Shown one piece after another: positions 1 to 7,821 of a DNA stretch of 31,656 nucleotides. Source of the DNA: an uncultured Candidatus Saccharibacteria bacterium (GTDB taxonomy: Bacteria > Patescibacteriota > Saccharimonadia > Saccharimonadales > Saccharimonadaceae). The notes under the pieces are model-generated. The model had not been told where the DNA came from. It worked only from the letters and a program-made list of their open reading frames with translations, and made no database searches. Positions within the stretch are counted from its first letter, which is position 1. Each line of letters opens with the position of its first letter. The stretch lies in assembly GCA_948614045.1 (NCBI GenBank), contig CAPFSK010000008.1:1-31656 (forward strand). Direction: 5' to 3'. The translations under genes were made by a program, and so were the position numbers.

Positions 1-53
1 TTCCGGATAGGGGCAATACCCAGTTCCCACCAGTACCGCTTGGACAGATAGAT

Positions 54-85
54 GCTTTTACCAAAATTTTAATTTTGGTAAAAGC
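54..85. repeat. Perfect 15-bp hairpin
   Basis: Arms 54-68 and 71-85 are exact reverse complements with a 2-nt loop. The hairpin carries the TTAC/GTAA core seen in the hairpins at 383-418, 22637-22671 and 27882-27907, and it shares the flank GATGCTTTTA with the second of these. On the minus strand a TATAAT (166-161) and an AGGAGG (about 151-146) lie upstream, and a frame ending in TAA inside the hairpin can be read, but it has no normal start codon. It may be a decayed fourth copy of the small-ORF module. Confidence 0.5.
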
Positions 86-213
86 CGACGTATAAGCATA
101 AGCGGAATAAAGACGCACAACGGCGTCTTACAGATAGAATCACCTCCTCTGATACTATATATTATAGCACTTTCCCCTTATTATCGAAACAAGAGATATC
201 AAAAAAACAATAA

Positions 214-350
214 CAGCTTCTGAGCGACGCAGCCAGCAACAGGGCGAAACGCCCTTGAACTACGTAGGAGTCAAGTAAAAAGAAAAGTCATTTTCTTTTC
301 CGAAGCGACGCCCGTAGCAAGGGGGCGACAGCCCCATTGACATTACCCTT
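214..350. repeat. Two tandem GC-rich hairpin repeats
   Basis: Two related segments (about 214-265 and 300-350) share an AGCGACGC start and a GGGC...GCCC hairpin followed by TTGA. I see no coding potential. They weakly resemble the covarying elements at 11930, 19706 and 29633, but I could not establish homology. Confidence 0.35.
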
Positions 351-365
351 TTAGTTTGAGAGAAT
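337..365 (+). promoter_or_regulatory. Promoter opposing small ORF 1
   Basis: TTGACA (337-342), a 17-bp spacer, and GAGAAT (360-365). The same arrangement, TTGNNN-N17-TAGAAT, occurs at 22590-22618 and 27836-27864. Each lies just past the 3' end of a minus-strand small ORF and points into it, towards the hairpin. Transcription would give a short RNA antisense to the end of the small-ORF mRNA. Confidence 0.55.
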
Positions 366-382
366 GGAGTTACGATGCTTTT

Positions 383-418
383 AGTTACCGCCGCTTGCGT
401 TCGCGAACGACGGTAACT
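383..418. repeat. Hairpin at end of small ORF 1
   Basis: Arms AGTTACCG (383-390) and CGGTAACT (411-418), with an inner palindrome GTTCGCGAAC (399-408). The equivalent hairpin at 27882-27907 keeps TTAC/GTAA but has TTTCGT/ACGAAA in place of the GC-rich pairs, so the pairing is kept by compensatory change. Confidence 0.6.
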
Positions 419-477
419 TTGATTTTCAGTAGAGTGAATTCGAACGCAAAGCGCCAAATTCGGAACTTAATCATCAT
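385..477 (-). CDS. Small basic peptide, copy 1
   Basis: A 30-codon ORF starting ATG-ATG, with a strong ribosome-binding site AAAGGAGG 9 nt upstream. The peptide (MMIKFRIWRF..., ending in a run of Arg/Lys) is basic with alternating hydrophobic residues. Its C-terminal LKIKVTVVRERK aligns with LKIKITFVRKRK of the ORF at 27882-27965, and its N-terminus aligns with the ORF at 22649-22714. The stop TAA lies in an arm of the hairpin 383-418. A promoter-like block (551-592) lies upstream on the same strand and an opposing promoter (337-365) lies beyond the stop. Function is unknown. The geometry resembles a type I toxin with an antisense RNA, which is inference. A leader peptide is an alternative. 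Confidence 0.5.
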   Translation of the reverse strand: MMIKFRIWRFAFEFTLLKIKVTVVRERKRR

Positions 478-550
478 AGGCCTCTCCCTCCTTTCCCCAT
501 TTGTTAATTTACGATGCTTTTTGCCAAAGTTGTGCCGCCCTGCAGCCAGA

Positions 551-592
551 TTAGCATAAAATTAAAATTTTTAGCAAGCATAAGTTCAATAC
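551..592 (-). promoter_or_regulatory. Conserved promoter-like block, copy 1
   Basis: On the minus strand the block reads TTGAAC, then TTGCTA, then an A/T run and TATGCTAAT. Near-identical blocks occur at 22780-22820 and 7723-7757, and the TATGNT element recurs in the promoters of rnpB, tmRNA and the large RNA at 12575-13342. It would drive small ORF 1. The exact -35 is ambiguous because two candidate hexamers are present. Confidence 0.5.
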
Positions 593-626
593 TTTCTACA
601 TTTTACCTACAATATCGGTACCACCG

Positions 627-838
627 GCGCCACCACCATAGTACAGTTACCATTGGCTTTTGTCCGTAGTGGAGATGTCTACCTAGCCAGTGGTAACGTC
701 GGTAATGTCGGCGAAAGTGGGTACAACTGGTCACGTATAGTTCATTCACCAACCAATGCCTATCTACTGTATATGACCCCCGCATACGTAAGCTCATCAA
801 GCAACAGCAATCATTGGGTCGGTCTCCCCCTCCGCTGA
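627..838 (+). pseudogene. Silent variable cassette V1
   Basis: Encodes the end of a FISUMP/C-type-lectin-like variable domain: ATTIVQLPLAFVRSG, then a variable core with GYNWSR and a closing LPLR before TGA. Pfam-type FISUMP or DUF1566 surface proteins end with the same G-Y-W-S/N-AY/RC pattern. There is no start codon or ribosome-binding site joined to it, and the N-terminal two thirds of such a protein is absent. About 45 bp at the left edge (from GCGCCACCACC) are nearly identical to V3, V6 and V8. A stop directly follows the conserved 3' edge CTCCGCTG. It is best read as a silent donor or remnant, not a gene. Confidence 0.7.
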
Positions 839-854
839 CTCTAACCCAACAAAC

Positions 855-885
855 GTCCAACTTGTTCCTACGTTACAAGTTGGAC
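855..885. terminator. Hairpin downstream of V1
   Basis: An 11-bp perfect stem, GTCCAACTTGT with ACAAGTTGGAC. A related hairpin with the same CCAACTTGT core lies next to V4 at about 7468-7490. The T-run that follows is weak, so it may be a boundary element and not a terminator. Confidence 0.45.
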
Positions 886-1105
886 CTTACTACAACAGAG
901 AGAACTTGGCGTTTTACAATGCTTAATTAAGCAAACTATATTACTTTAGCTATACTTTCTGGAATATAAAGGCGTTGAACCGGATTTTAGGCTTCAGTTT
1001 TAGCAAAAAGTCAGCGCAAACTTGTTCTGCGGAACTTTTTGCAATCCGTAGGAAAACTGAAGCCTAAAATCAGACGTGAAACGTCCCATTCCAGAAAGTA
1101 TAGCT
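886..1105. ncRNA. Large hairpin element M1
   Basis: The segment contains nested perfect inverted repeats: 948-965 with 1088-1105 (18 bp), 984-1001 with 1053-1070 (18 bp), and 1003-1011 with 1034-1042 (9 bp). Together they fold into one rod of about 158 nt. The part from about 886 to 1015 aligns with 7495-7625 beside V4, sharing CTTAATTA, GGAATATA, GAACCGGA and TTTAGCAAAAAGTCA. No ORF is present. It could be a structured RNA or the non-coding body of a small mobile element. The strand is unknown. Confidence 0.5.
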
Positions 1106-1147
1106 AGGGTAATATAGGCATTTTAACTAAAATAAGTATAACCCACC

Positions 1148-1172
1148 AAAAAAGCGCATCCCACCCATGCGC
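1148..1172 (-). terminator. gyrA intrinsic terminator
   Basis: On the minus strand, stem GCGCAT/ATGCGC followed by TTTTTT, 15 nt beyond the gyrA stop. Confidence 0.85.
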
Positions 1173-1186
1173 CTTCCCCATTCCCC

Positions 1187-3739
1187 CTACTCTTTCTCCT
1201 CTTCCTCGTCCGGCAACACAATCCCGAGGCTCGCCACCGAATCCCCCTCATTCATCTTCATAATCCTCACCCCTTGCGCCGCCCGACCAAGTGTTGGGAT
1301 CTCCTTTACCGCTACTCGGATCGCCTGCCCCTTATTCGACATCATGATTACTTCTTTCGCTGCTGGATCCAGCGTATGTACCGCCACAACTGGACCCGTC
1401 TTCGCCGTTACACTCGCAACCTTAATCCCCACCCCACCTCGCTTATGCACTGGGAAATTCTTCGCCTCGGTAGCCTTACCGTATCCATTTGCCGACATGA
1501 CCAGCAATTTCTGACCTTCATCCCTGACAATATCCATTCCGACGATCTCATCTTTCGGACGCAGCCTAATCCCCCTCACTCCTTTCGCACTCCGCCCCAT
1601 ACTACGCACATCTTTCTCGTTAAACCGCATCGCCTGCCCCGCCGAAGTCGAAATCACCACATCATTCGCCCCAGTCGTCTCCTGTATCCACATCAGTTCG
1701 TCCCCCGGATCAAGCTTAATCGCAATCATCCCATTCGTCCGCAGATTCAAAAACTCTTTCACGGCCGTCTTCTTAATCGTACCCTTCTTCGTCGTCATGA
1801 ACAAATATCCACTCGGATCCGCCCCCTGTTTAACGATACTTGTCACTTTCTCATCTGGATGCATATTCAGCAAATTCACTGCCGCCGTACCCTTCGCCGT
1901 CAGCGACGCCTGCGGAACCTCGTACGCTTTCATCCGGAAAATCCGACCTTGATTCGTGAAAAATAGCAAATAATCGTGCGAACTTGCCGTCACAATCTGC
2001 GCAATCACGTCTTCATCTTTCGTCGTCATTCCGCGCTTCCCTTTACCACCCCTGTTCTGACGTTTGAAATCACCCTGCGACACCCGCTTCATATACCCCT
2101 CTAGCGTCATCAAGATCACACTTTCCTCGTCCGGGATCAACTCTTCCTCTGAGAACTTCCCCACTTCATGATTAATAATCTTGCTCCGTCGTTCATCGCC
2201 AAACTTATCCCGCATTGCAATCAGCTCTTCTTTTACAACCCGCAGAATCTCACTCTCGCTCGCCAAAATCTTCTCATATTCCGCAATCTGCTTCAAGAGT
2301 TCATTCAATTCATTCTCAATCTTATCGCGTTCGAGTCCTTGCAGCCTGCGCAGTTGCATCGCAAGAATCGCCGCCGCCTGAATCTCGCTTAGACCAAACC
2401 GCTCCATGAGTCGCTTATCGGCATCATCATAACTTTCGCGAATCGTCTTAATCACTTCGTCGATATTGTCCAGAGCAATCTTCAACCCCTCCAAGATATG
2501 CGCCCGCTCCTTCGCTTTGCGCAAATCATACTCCGTCCTGCGTCGCACGACTTTCTGACGATGCTTAATAAATTCCGCCAAAATCTCCTTCAGACCCAAA
2601 ATCCGCGGCTGCACCCCGTCTACCAACGCCAACATATTATAATGGAACGTCGTCTGAAGCTGCGTCATCCGATACAACTGATTCAAAATCTTCTTCGGGA
2701 ACGCGTCCTTCTTCAATTCAACTACGACTCGAATCTTCCCTCGCGCCGACTCATCCCGTGCATCCGCAATATGGTCTAACTTCTTCGCCAGTACCAACTC
2801 GCGCACCTTCTCGATGAAACCTTCCTTACTCATCCCATACGGCACTTCCGTAATCACAATCTGATACCGGCCGTTCTTCTTCTCTTCAATCTGCGCCACT
2901 GCTCGAATCGTCACTGAGCCCTTGCCCGTCGCATAAGCCTGCTTCATCGGTGCACCGCCATAAACCTCCGCCCCCGTCGGAAAATCCGGCCCCTTAACAT
3001 ATTGCATCAACCCATCCAAGCTAATTTCTGGATCATCGATCTGCGCCACCGTCGCATTAATCACTTCTGTCATGTTATGTGGCGGGATATTTGTCGCCAT
3101 CCCGACTGCAATCCCCATCTGTCCATTCAGCAAAATATTCGGCACCGCCGCTGGCAACACCACCGGCTCTTGCTCACTACCATCAAAGTTATCTCGGAAA
3201 TCTACCGTCTCTTTCTCAATATCCGTAAGCAACTCCGCCCCGACCTTGTCCATCCGCGCCTCAGTATACCTCGACGCCGCCGCCTCATCACCGTCCATCG
3301 AACCGAAGTTACCTTGACCTTCGACCAACGTATAGCGCATTTTCCAATTCTGCGCCAAATTCACCATCGCATCATAAATCGACGAATCACCATGCGGGTG
3401 ATACTTACCCATCACCTCACCCACAATCCTCGCCGACTTCACCGTCGCATGTGGCGCCTTCCAGCCATTTTTATTCATCGCATATAATATACGGCGATTC
3501 ACCGGCTTCAATCCATCGCGCACATCCGGAAGCGCCCGGTCAATAATCACCGACATCGAATATCGCAAGAAATAACTCTCCATCGTACTCTCGACGTCGC
3601 GCTTCTCTACCCCGTCTACAACCTGCGCTTCAACCACTTCCCCCTCGACCGTCACGTCCTTCTCAACTTGTCCCTGCGGAACAAGTTCATTCTCATTTTT
3701 TTCTGGTTCTGCCCCTCTACTCTTCTCATCACTTGCCAT
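1187..3739 (-). CDS. gyrA: DNA gyrase subunit A
   Basis: Breakage-reunion subunit of gyrase (A2B2), which introduces negative supercoils with ATP. The 850-residue protein starts with an acidic tail of about 45 residues not typical of GyrA. The winged-helix core begins near ESTMESYFLRYSMSV. The catalytic tyrosine is Y158 in AASRYTEARM. The quinolone-determining region reads HPHGDSSIYD, with the usual serine (S119) and aspartate (D123), so no classical resistance change is visible. The C-terminal pinwheel contains the GyrA box QNRGGKGKRG, which distinguishes it from ParC. The start is supported by GGAAAGGAG upstream. It lies 18 nt after gyrB in the same operon and ends in an acidic tail. Confidence 0.98.
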   Translation of the reverse strand: MASDEKSRGAEPEKNENELVPQGQVEKDVTVEGEVVEAQVVDGVEKRDVESTMESYFLRYSMSVIIDRALPDVRDGLKPVNRRILYAMNKNGWKAPHATVKSARIVGEVMGKYHPHGDSSIYDAMVNLAQNWKMRYTLVEGQGNFGSMDGDEAAASRYTEARMDKVGAELLTDIEKETVDFRDNFDGSEQEPVVLPAAVPNILLNGQMGIAVGMATNIPPHNMTEVINATVAQIDDPEISLDGLMQYVKGPDFPTGAEVYGGAPMKQAYATGKGSVTIRAVAQIEEKKNGRYQIVITEVPYGMSKEGFIEKVRELVLAKKLDHIADARDESARGKIRVVVELKKDAFPKKILNQLYRMTQLQTTFHYNMLALVDGVQPRILGLKEILAEFIKHRQKVVRRRTEYDLRKAKERAHILEGLKIALDNIDEVIKTIRESYDDADKRLMERFGLSEIQAAAILAMQLRRLQGLERDKIENELNELLKQIAEYEKILASESEILRVVKEELIAMRDKFGDERRSKIINHEVGKFSEEELIPDEESVILMTLEGYMKRVSQGDFKRQNRGGKGKRGMTTKDEDVIAQIVTASSHDYLLFFTNQGRIFRMKAYEVPQASLTAKGTAAVNLLNMHPDEKVTSIVKQGADPSGYLFMTTKKGTIKKTAVKEFLNLRTNGMIAIKLDPGDELMWIQETTGANDVVISTSAGQAMRFNEKDVRSMGRSAKGVRGIRLRPKDEIVGMDIVRDEGQKLLVMSANGYGKATEAKNFPVHKRGGVGIKVASVTAKTGPVVAVHTLDPAAKEVIMMSNKGQAIRVAVKEIPTLGRAAQGVRIMKMNEGDSVASLGIVLPDEEEEKE

Positions 3740-3757
3740 ACGACCTTACTCCTTTCC

Positions 3758-5758
3758 TTAAAAGTCCAACTCATCAAGGTCAACTGTCGCTGCCCCCGCC
3801 TGAATAAAGTTTTTACGCAAATCTACTTGATCGCCCATCAGCTTCGTGAATACCGCGTCGCACTTCTCCGCATCGTCAATATGCACTTGCACCAGAATCC
3901 GATTCTCCGGATCCATCGTCGTCTCCCAAAGTTGCTTCGCATCCATCTCGCCAAGACCCTTAAACCGGTTCTGCGCCGTATAGCCTGCCTGTTTAAATCT
4001 CTCTTGTGTCGGATCGATCTTCGTCCCCGCCGCTTTCCGTTCCTCAATCTTCTCCGTCAACTTCTTTTCTAGCGCCACCTCATCATACACATAGTCAATC
4101 TTCCGATTACTTCCCGTTCCCTTCGTCAAACCAAACAACGGCGGCTTCGCAAGGTACACATGCCCCGCCTTAATCACCTCTGGCATATACCGGAAGAAGA
4201 ATGTCATCAGTAGCGTCGCAATATGCAAACCATCAACGTCAGCATCGGTCATAAACACAATCTTGTCATACCTGAGCCCACCAAGGTCAAATTGGTCACC
4301 AATCCCCACACCCAAACCTTTAATCAAACTTACTAGCTCCTGATTTGCCAACATTTTATCCAGCCGCGCCCGCTCAGTATTAAGTACCTTACCACGCAGT
4401 GGTAAAATCGCCTGAATTTTCGGATTCCGTCCTTCTTTCGCGCTACCCGCTGCCGAATTACCCTCTACGATAAACAGCTCACACTCGCTCCGATCACGAC
4501 TCGAACAATCCGCCAACTTCGACGGCAAGTTCAACCCCTCAAACGCCCCCTTCCGAATCACATTATCGCGCGCCGCCCGCGCCGCTTTCCTTGCTCGCGC
4601 CGCAAGTGTCGCCTTACCGATAATCTTCTTCGCAATTGCCGGATTCTCTTCCAGATAATACCCAAAATACTCCGTCATGACCCTATCGACGTATCCTCGT
4701 ACTTCTGGATTTCCGAGCTTATTTTTCGTCTGCCCCTCAAACTGCGGATCCGGCAACTTCACCAAAATCACCGCCGTCAAACCCTCCTTAATATCATCCC
4801 CCGTCAAGTTCGGCTCTTTTTCTTTCAGCAGCCCGTTCTTCCGCGCGTAATCATTCACCACCCGCGTCATCGCCGTGCGGAACCCAACCACATGCATACC
4901 ACCATCCGGCGTCAAAACATTATTTGCAAACGGCTTAATCGTCTCGGCATACGTATCATTATATTGTAACGCTACCTCGACTTCCGAATCCTCAATCTTC
5001 TTCTCTACATAGAAAATATCATCCGACAGTACTTCCTTCCCCTCATTTAACCGCCGCACATAGCTCCGAATCCCACCTTCAAAGTAAAAACTCTCGCGCG
5101 CCCCATTCCGCTCATCCTTAACCGTAATTAATACGCCTTTCGTCAAATATGCCTGATGTCGTGCATAGTTTGAAATCCAATTATAATCAAAAGTCGTCGT
5201 TTCCTTGAAGATTGTCGGATCTGGATAAAACGTAATCGACGTTCCCGTTCCCTTCGTCTCGCCAACTACTTCCAAGCCTTTTCCTTGCGTCTTTCCCCCA
5301 TCTGCGAACTCCACATGGTGTACCTTACCGTTCTTCCGCACTTCCGCAATCATCTTCGTTGAAAGCGCGTTCACCACCGACGACCCCACACCATGCAGAC
5401 CTGACGACACTTTGTATCCGCCCCCACCAAACTTACCGCCAGCGTTCAAGACCGTCAGCACCGTCTCCAGCGTCGACTTCCCCGTCTTCGGATGAATATC
5501 TACCGGAATCCCACGACCATTGTCATCTACCCGAATCCCCCCGTCCGCCAAGACCGTAATATCTACCCGCGTACAGAATCCCGCAATCGCCTCATCAATC
5601 GAGTTGTCCGCAATCTCTTTCAGCAAATGATGTAAGCCGTCAAAACCCGTCGAACCGATATACATCCCCGGCCGAATCCGGACATGCTCCAGACCCTCTA
5701 ATACCTGAATTTGTGAACTGTCATATTCGTGCCCATCGCTTGTTTGTTTTGCTGACAT
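3758..5758 (-). CDS. gyrB: DNA gyrase subunit B
   Basis: ATPase subunit of gyrase, 666 residues. The GHKL ATPase motifs are present: EIADNSIDEAIAG (Mg-binding Asn), DNGRGIPVD and GLHGVGSSVVNALS. The transducer domain follows, then TOPRIM with ELFIVEGNSAAGSAKEGR, PLRGKVLN and the metal-binding DADVDGLH. The C-terminus has the RFKGLGEMDAKQLWETTMDP box that docks on GyrA. It is full length for the family, without the insertion found in enterobacterial GyrB. First gene of a two-gene operon with gyrA 18 nt downstream, under a strong promoter at 5787-5815. Confidence 0.98.
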   Translation of the reverse strand: MSAKQTSDGHEYDSSQIQVLEGLEHVRIRPGMYIGSTGFDGLHHLLKEIADNSIDEAIAGFCTRVDITVLADGGIRVDDNGRGIPVDIHPKTGKSTLETVLTVLNAGGKFGGGGYKVSSGLHGVGSSVVNALSTKMIAEVRKNGKVHHVEFADGGKTQGKGLEVVGETKGTGTSITFYPDPTIFKETTTFDYNWISNYARHQAYLTKGVLITVKDERNGARESFYFEGGIRSYVRRLNEGKEVLSDDIFYVEKKIEDSEVEVALQYNDTYAETIKPFANNVLTPDGGMHVVGFRTAMTRVVNDYARKNGLLKEKEPNLTGDDIKEGLTAVILVKLPDPQFEGQTKNKLGNPEVRGYVDRVMTEYFGYYLEENPAIAKKIIGKATLAARARKAARAARDNVIRKGAFEGLNLPSKLADCSSRDRSECELFIVEGNSAAGSAKEGRNPKIQAILPLRGKVLNTERARLDKMLANQELVSLIKGLGVGIGDQFDLGGLRYDKIVFMTDADVDGLHIATLLMTFFFRYMPEVIKAGHVYLAKPPLFGLTKGTGSNRKIDYVYDEVALEKKLTEKIEERKAAGTKIDPTQERFKQAGYTAQNRFKGLGEMDAKQLWETTMDPENRILVQVHIDDAEKCDAVFTKLMGDQVDLRKNFIQAGAATVDLDELDF

Positions 5759-5786
5759 AGAGTTACCTCAACTTATTTACCTCTAT

Positions 5787-5815
5787 ATCTTATCGCACTT
5801 TCCCTTAAAGGTCAA
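5787..5815 (-). promoter_or_regulatory. gyrB promoter
   Basis: Minus strand TTGACC (5815-5810), 17-bp spacer, TAAGAT (5792-5787), followed by a leader of about 22 nt with TTGAGGTAA before the ATG. Confidence 0.8.
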
Positions 5816-5840
5816 GCGTCACCCTATGACTAACAGCAGA

Positions 5841-6161
5841 CTAAAACTCATCCCAAAGTTCTTCCAGAGCAATAAATCCCGCGTTCGGGTCCCCCTCTTC
5901 CTTCTCGCTCACTGCCCCATTCTTCTTCACTGTACTTGGCAAAAACGGCATACCTTTATCTCGCACCACTTGCGCCAAGAACATATTCAGTGCTGCGCTC
6001 GTGCTAATCCCCATATCCTCAAAAATCTTCTCCGCCTTCTTTTTCTGCACCAACCGCGTCCGAAAAGTCACCGATGTCATCTTCTCCGTCGCCGCCACTT
6101 TTTTCACTTCCTGCGGCTTTTCCACCACCTCTGTTTCTACTCTAGCCTTCTTTGCCATCAT
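5841..6161 (-). CDS. Orphan RelB/DinJ-like antitoxin
   Basis: A 106-residue protein with a Lys/Glu-rich N-terminal tail, then a RelB/DinJ ribbon-helix-helix domain: strand TSVTFRTR (29-36), helix KKKAEKIFEDMG, then ISTSAALNMFLAQVVRDKGMPF, which is the family signature. Such proteins dimerise, bind operator DNA through the beta ribbon and neutralise RelE/YafQ-type RNases. No toxin gene is adjacent, which is unusual. The C-terminal tail is acidic. I chose the start at 6161 because GGGAAGGGAG precedes it; an in-frame ATG at 6200 has no such site and falls in the repeat array. Two arrays of 11-bp TGTA repeats (6183-6248, 6293-6368) fill its upstream region, suggesting autoregulation or a role as a DNA-binding regulator of other arrays. 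Confidence 0.8.
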   Translation of the reverse strand: MMAKKARVETEVVEKPQEVKKVAATEKMTSVTFRTRLVQKKKAEKIFEDMGISTSAALNMFLAQVVRDKGMPFLPSTVKKNGAVSEKEEGDPNAGFIALEELWDEF

Positions 6162-6182
6162 TTTCTCCCTTCCCTTTTCACC

Positions 6183-6248
6183 ATTGTAATACATTTGCAT
6201 TACAATTGCAATACACTGACATTACATACGTTGTACATTGTACATACA
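6183..6248 (-). promoter_or_regulatory. Array of six 11-bp TGTA repeats (array 1a)
   Basis: Six directly abutting 11-mers, each ending in TACA on the plus strand (TGTA first on the minus strand), for example TTTGCATTACA. The array ends 21 nt above the antitoxin start. One repeat per helical turn puts every TGTA on the same DNA face. Confidence 0.75.
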
Positions 6249-6292
6249 ACATCTTACGAACCTCATTTTCCGCCGTTCCGACCACTCGACCC

Positions 6293-6368
6293 GCGTACAT
6301 ACAATGTCAATACATCTTACATACAAATTATATCATATGTACATACATTGTACATCAAATGTCTTACA
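6293..6368 (-). promoter_or_regulatory. TGTA repeat array 1b with promoter
   Basis: Three 11-mers (6293-6325), one 22-bp step, one 10-bp step and a final 11-mer AATGTCTTACA. The 22-bp gap holds a minus-strand TATAAT (6332-6327), with TGTACA (6354-6349) 16 bp further up, so the likely promoter of the antitoxin gene is embedded in the repeats. Confidence 0.6.
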
Positions 6369-6609
6369 TCATTTTTCGCCAAAATCCTCACGTTTTTAAA
6401 CTCCAAAATCATATCAAAAACATCCTAACACGCCACCTAGCGTCCCAAAAAATTTAAAACCGCCGTCCTCACCCAACGTCTACAACGATCTTCCCCGTTT
6501 CCTCACACTCTTTTTGTTTGTCTCCATTATAACACAACCACTATGCTTTATATATTAAAAATAACCACCTAAAATCTCAAAGATCGGCACCGCAACCGGC
6601 CACAACTCC
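6369..6609. other. Intergenic region without a gene
   Basis: No convincing ORF. A minus-strand TATAAT (about 6530-6525) could start a short transcript towards the antitoxin arrays. The part near 6585-6600 contains GCCGATCTTT, also found just after cassette V5 (about 18690), so the shared 3' flank of the two cassettes extends beyond the domain end. Confidence 0.4.
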
Positions 6610-6794
6610 AGCGGAGGGGGAAACCGTTCCAACGATTGTTGTTGTTTGACGGGTTGATATCGGATACGCCGAACTGCAAGTCGTAAGCGTTCGTAGACGA
6701 TCTAGAAGTACGCGACCAATCCCAGCCCCACTCGCCGACGTAGTTAACTCTGCCGTCGTTAATATTCACGTTCCCGCTACGGACAAAAGCCAAA
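6610..6794 (-). pseudogene. Silent variable cassette V2
   Basis: Minus-strand copy of the variable domain: LAFVRSGNVNINDG, then VGEWGWDWSRT, SSTNAYDLQFG, INPSNNNNRWNGFPLRW. It lacks the 45-bp GCGCCACCACC left edge, keeping only GGCTTTTGTCCGTAGCGGGA. The last conserved cysteine is replaced by Trp at the edge and the frame runs into flanking DNA. There is no ribosome-binding site. Its upstream flank (about 6860-6985, minus strand) is related to that of V5. Confidence 0.7.
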
Positions 6795-6799
6795 AACAA

Positions 6800-7019
6800 A
6801 CGCAGGTAAAGAAGCCCTTTTATTCATAACATAACCGTAGCTATATTAGATGACAAATCTTCCATCACTCTCCTTTGAGACTAGAAAGAAGGACTCCACG
6901 ATCTTTGATTACAGAGAACATACGGTAATTGGAGCTTGACCTCAATGACTACCGATAGTTTCCATGGATATCAAGAACATCCACAGCCTTATTCTACCAT
7001 GAATCTACTACTCTCCTCC
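6800..7019. other. Conserved flank between V2 and V3
   Basis: Read on the minus strand, this flank shares CTGTGGAT, TCCATGG, CTCCAATTAC and ATCAAAGATCGTGGAGT, in that order, with 18284-18378 upstream of V5. Spacing between two of these blocks differs by 2 nt, which would break a shared reading frame. It is therefore either a decayed coding region or an RNA leader. No intact gene is seen. Confidence 0.45.
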
Positions 7020-7020
7020 G

Positions 7021-7233
7021 GCGCCACCACCATAGTACAGTTACCATTGGCTTTTGTCCGTAGCGGAGATGTCAGCCTTAGCAATGGTTCAATTTATGTC
7101 GTTGGTAATGGCGGCTACTATTGGGCTCACACAGTCTACTCTACCACCTCCGCCCGATACCTCAGTTTTGACACCTCCTCTGTCGGACCTTCAAACGCCA
7201 ATAGTCGTTCTTATGGTTTCTCCCTCCGCTGCC
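7021..7233 (+). pseudogene. Silent variable cassette V3
   Basis: Starts with the shared GCGCCACCACC edge and encodes ATTIVQLPLAFVRSGDVSLSN, then VGNGGYYWAHT, YSTTSARYLSFD, VGPSNANSRSYGFSLRC. No start site belongs to it, and no stop follows the final Cys, so the frame continues into the inverted neighbour V4. V3 and V4 are tail to tail, separated by about 38 bp that are identical to the V6/V7 junction. Confidence 0.7.
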
Positions 7234-7271
7234 ATACTTCCTTTTCCTCCATTAGGCACTACCTGGGTAGA

Positions 7272-7463
7272 GGCAGCGGAGGGGGAAACCGCCATAACGG
7301 CCCCAATTACTTGACGGAAGGATGCCCGTAGAATCCAAAACTAAGAAGTAAGCGTTATCCACTGAGTGCGCGATACGTGACCAATTGTAACCGTAGTTGC
7401 CGAAACCCCGCATCGCACCAGCCTCAACATTAACCCACCCGCTACGGACAAAAGCCAATGGTA
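7272..7463 (-). pseudogene. Silent variable cassette V4
   Basis: Encodes LPLAFVRSGWVNVEAGAMRG, then GNYGYNWSRI, SVDNAYFLVLD, LPSSNWGRYGGFPLRCL, reading out through YPGSA. The frame upstream meets a TGA after about 10 codons with no start codon, so it cannot be expressed alone. Its upstream side joins element M2 and a promoter-like block on the same strand, so it could be transcribed. Confidence 0.7.
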
Positions 7464-7464
7464 A

Positions 7465-7725
7465 ATTCCAACTTGTACACCACGTACAAGTTCAATCTCA
7501 TCTCAACAGAGATGAGATTGGTGTTTTATAAACCTTAATTAGATGTGAGATATTGTCTTAACTGTGTTTTTCGGAATATAGAAGCGCTGAACCGGAGAGT
7601 TCGTTTTGGACTTTAGCAAAAAGTCAAGCATCCGAGCTCAAACTCTTTTGAGGATGTGCAGGCTTTTCTTTCAGCATGGCTGAAAGCGTTTTTTAAACTA
7701 CATATCACCCCTAGACTCCAGACTA
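7465..7725. ncRNA. Hairpin element M2
   Basis: Homologous to element M1 (855-1015) over its first half: CCAACTTGT hairpin, AACAGAGA, TTGGTGTTTTATAA, CTTAATTA, GGAATATAGAAGCG, TGAACCGGA, TTTAGCAAAAAGTCA. A second hairpin pairs CAATCTCATCTC with GAGATGAGATTG (about 7492-7520). The far arm of the long M1 rod is missing and replaced by a CTTTCAGC/GCTGAAAG hairpin. Strand unknown; the minus strand has a promoter-like block at its edge. Confidence 0.45.
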
Positions 7726-7757
7726 GCATAAGATTGAAAAATTTAGCAAACATATGG
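7723..7757 (-). promoter_or_regulatory. Conserved promoter-like block, copy 2
   Basis: Minus strand TTGCTA, A/T run, TATGCTAGTCTGG, matching 551-592. Below it, AGGGGTGAT is followed by ATG-TAG, a start directly followed by a stop. This looks like a dead version of the small-ORF leader seen at 385-477 and 22649-22714. Transcription would run through M2 into V4. Confidence 0.45.
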
Positions 7758-7821
7758 TCTTCTCCGTACCATTTTCGATTTTATCTTACTCACATCCTTT
7801 ATCTTATACATCAGTCCACAT

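Noticed and set aside
60..150. Fourth small peptide ORF at the window start
   Set aside because: A frame ending in the hairpin TAA exists below a good AGGAGG, but it has only ATT/ATC as possible starts and poor similarity to the other peptides.
603..860. 85-codon minus-strand ORF opposite V1
   Set aside because: Antisense shadow of the cassette, with an unnatural Trp/Arg/Tyr-rich composition and no start signal.
1274..1966. Long plus-strand ORFs opposite gyrA and gyrB
   Set aside because: Shadow frames caused by codon bias of the real genes.
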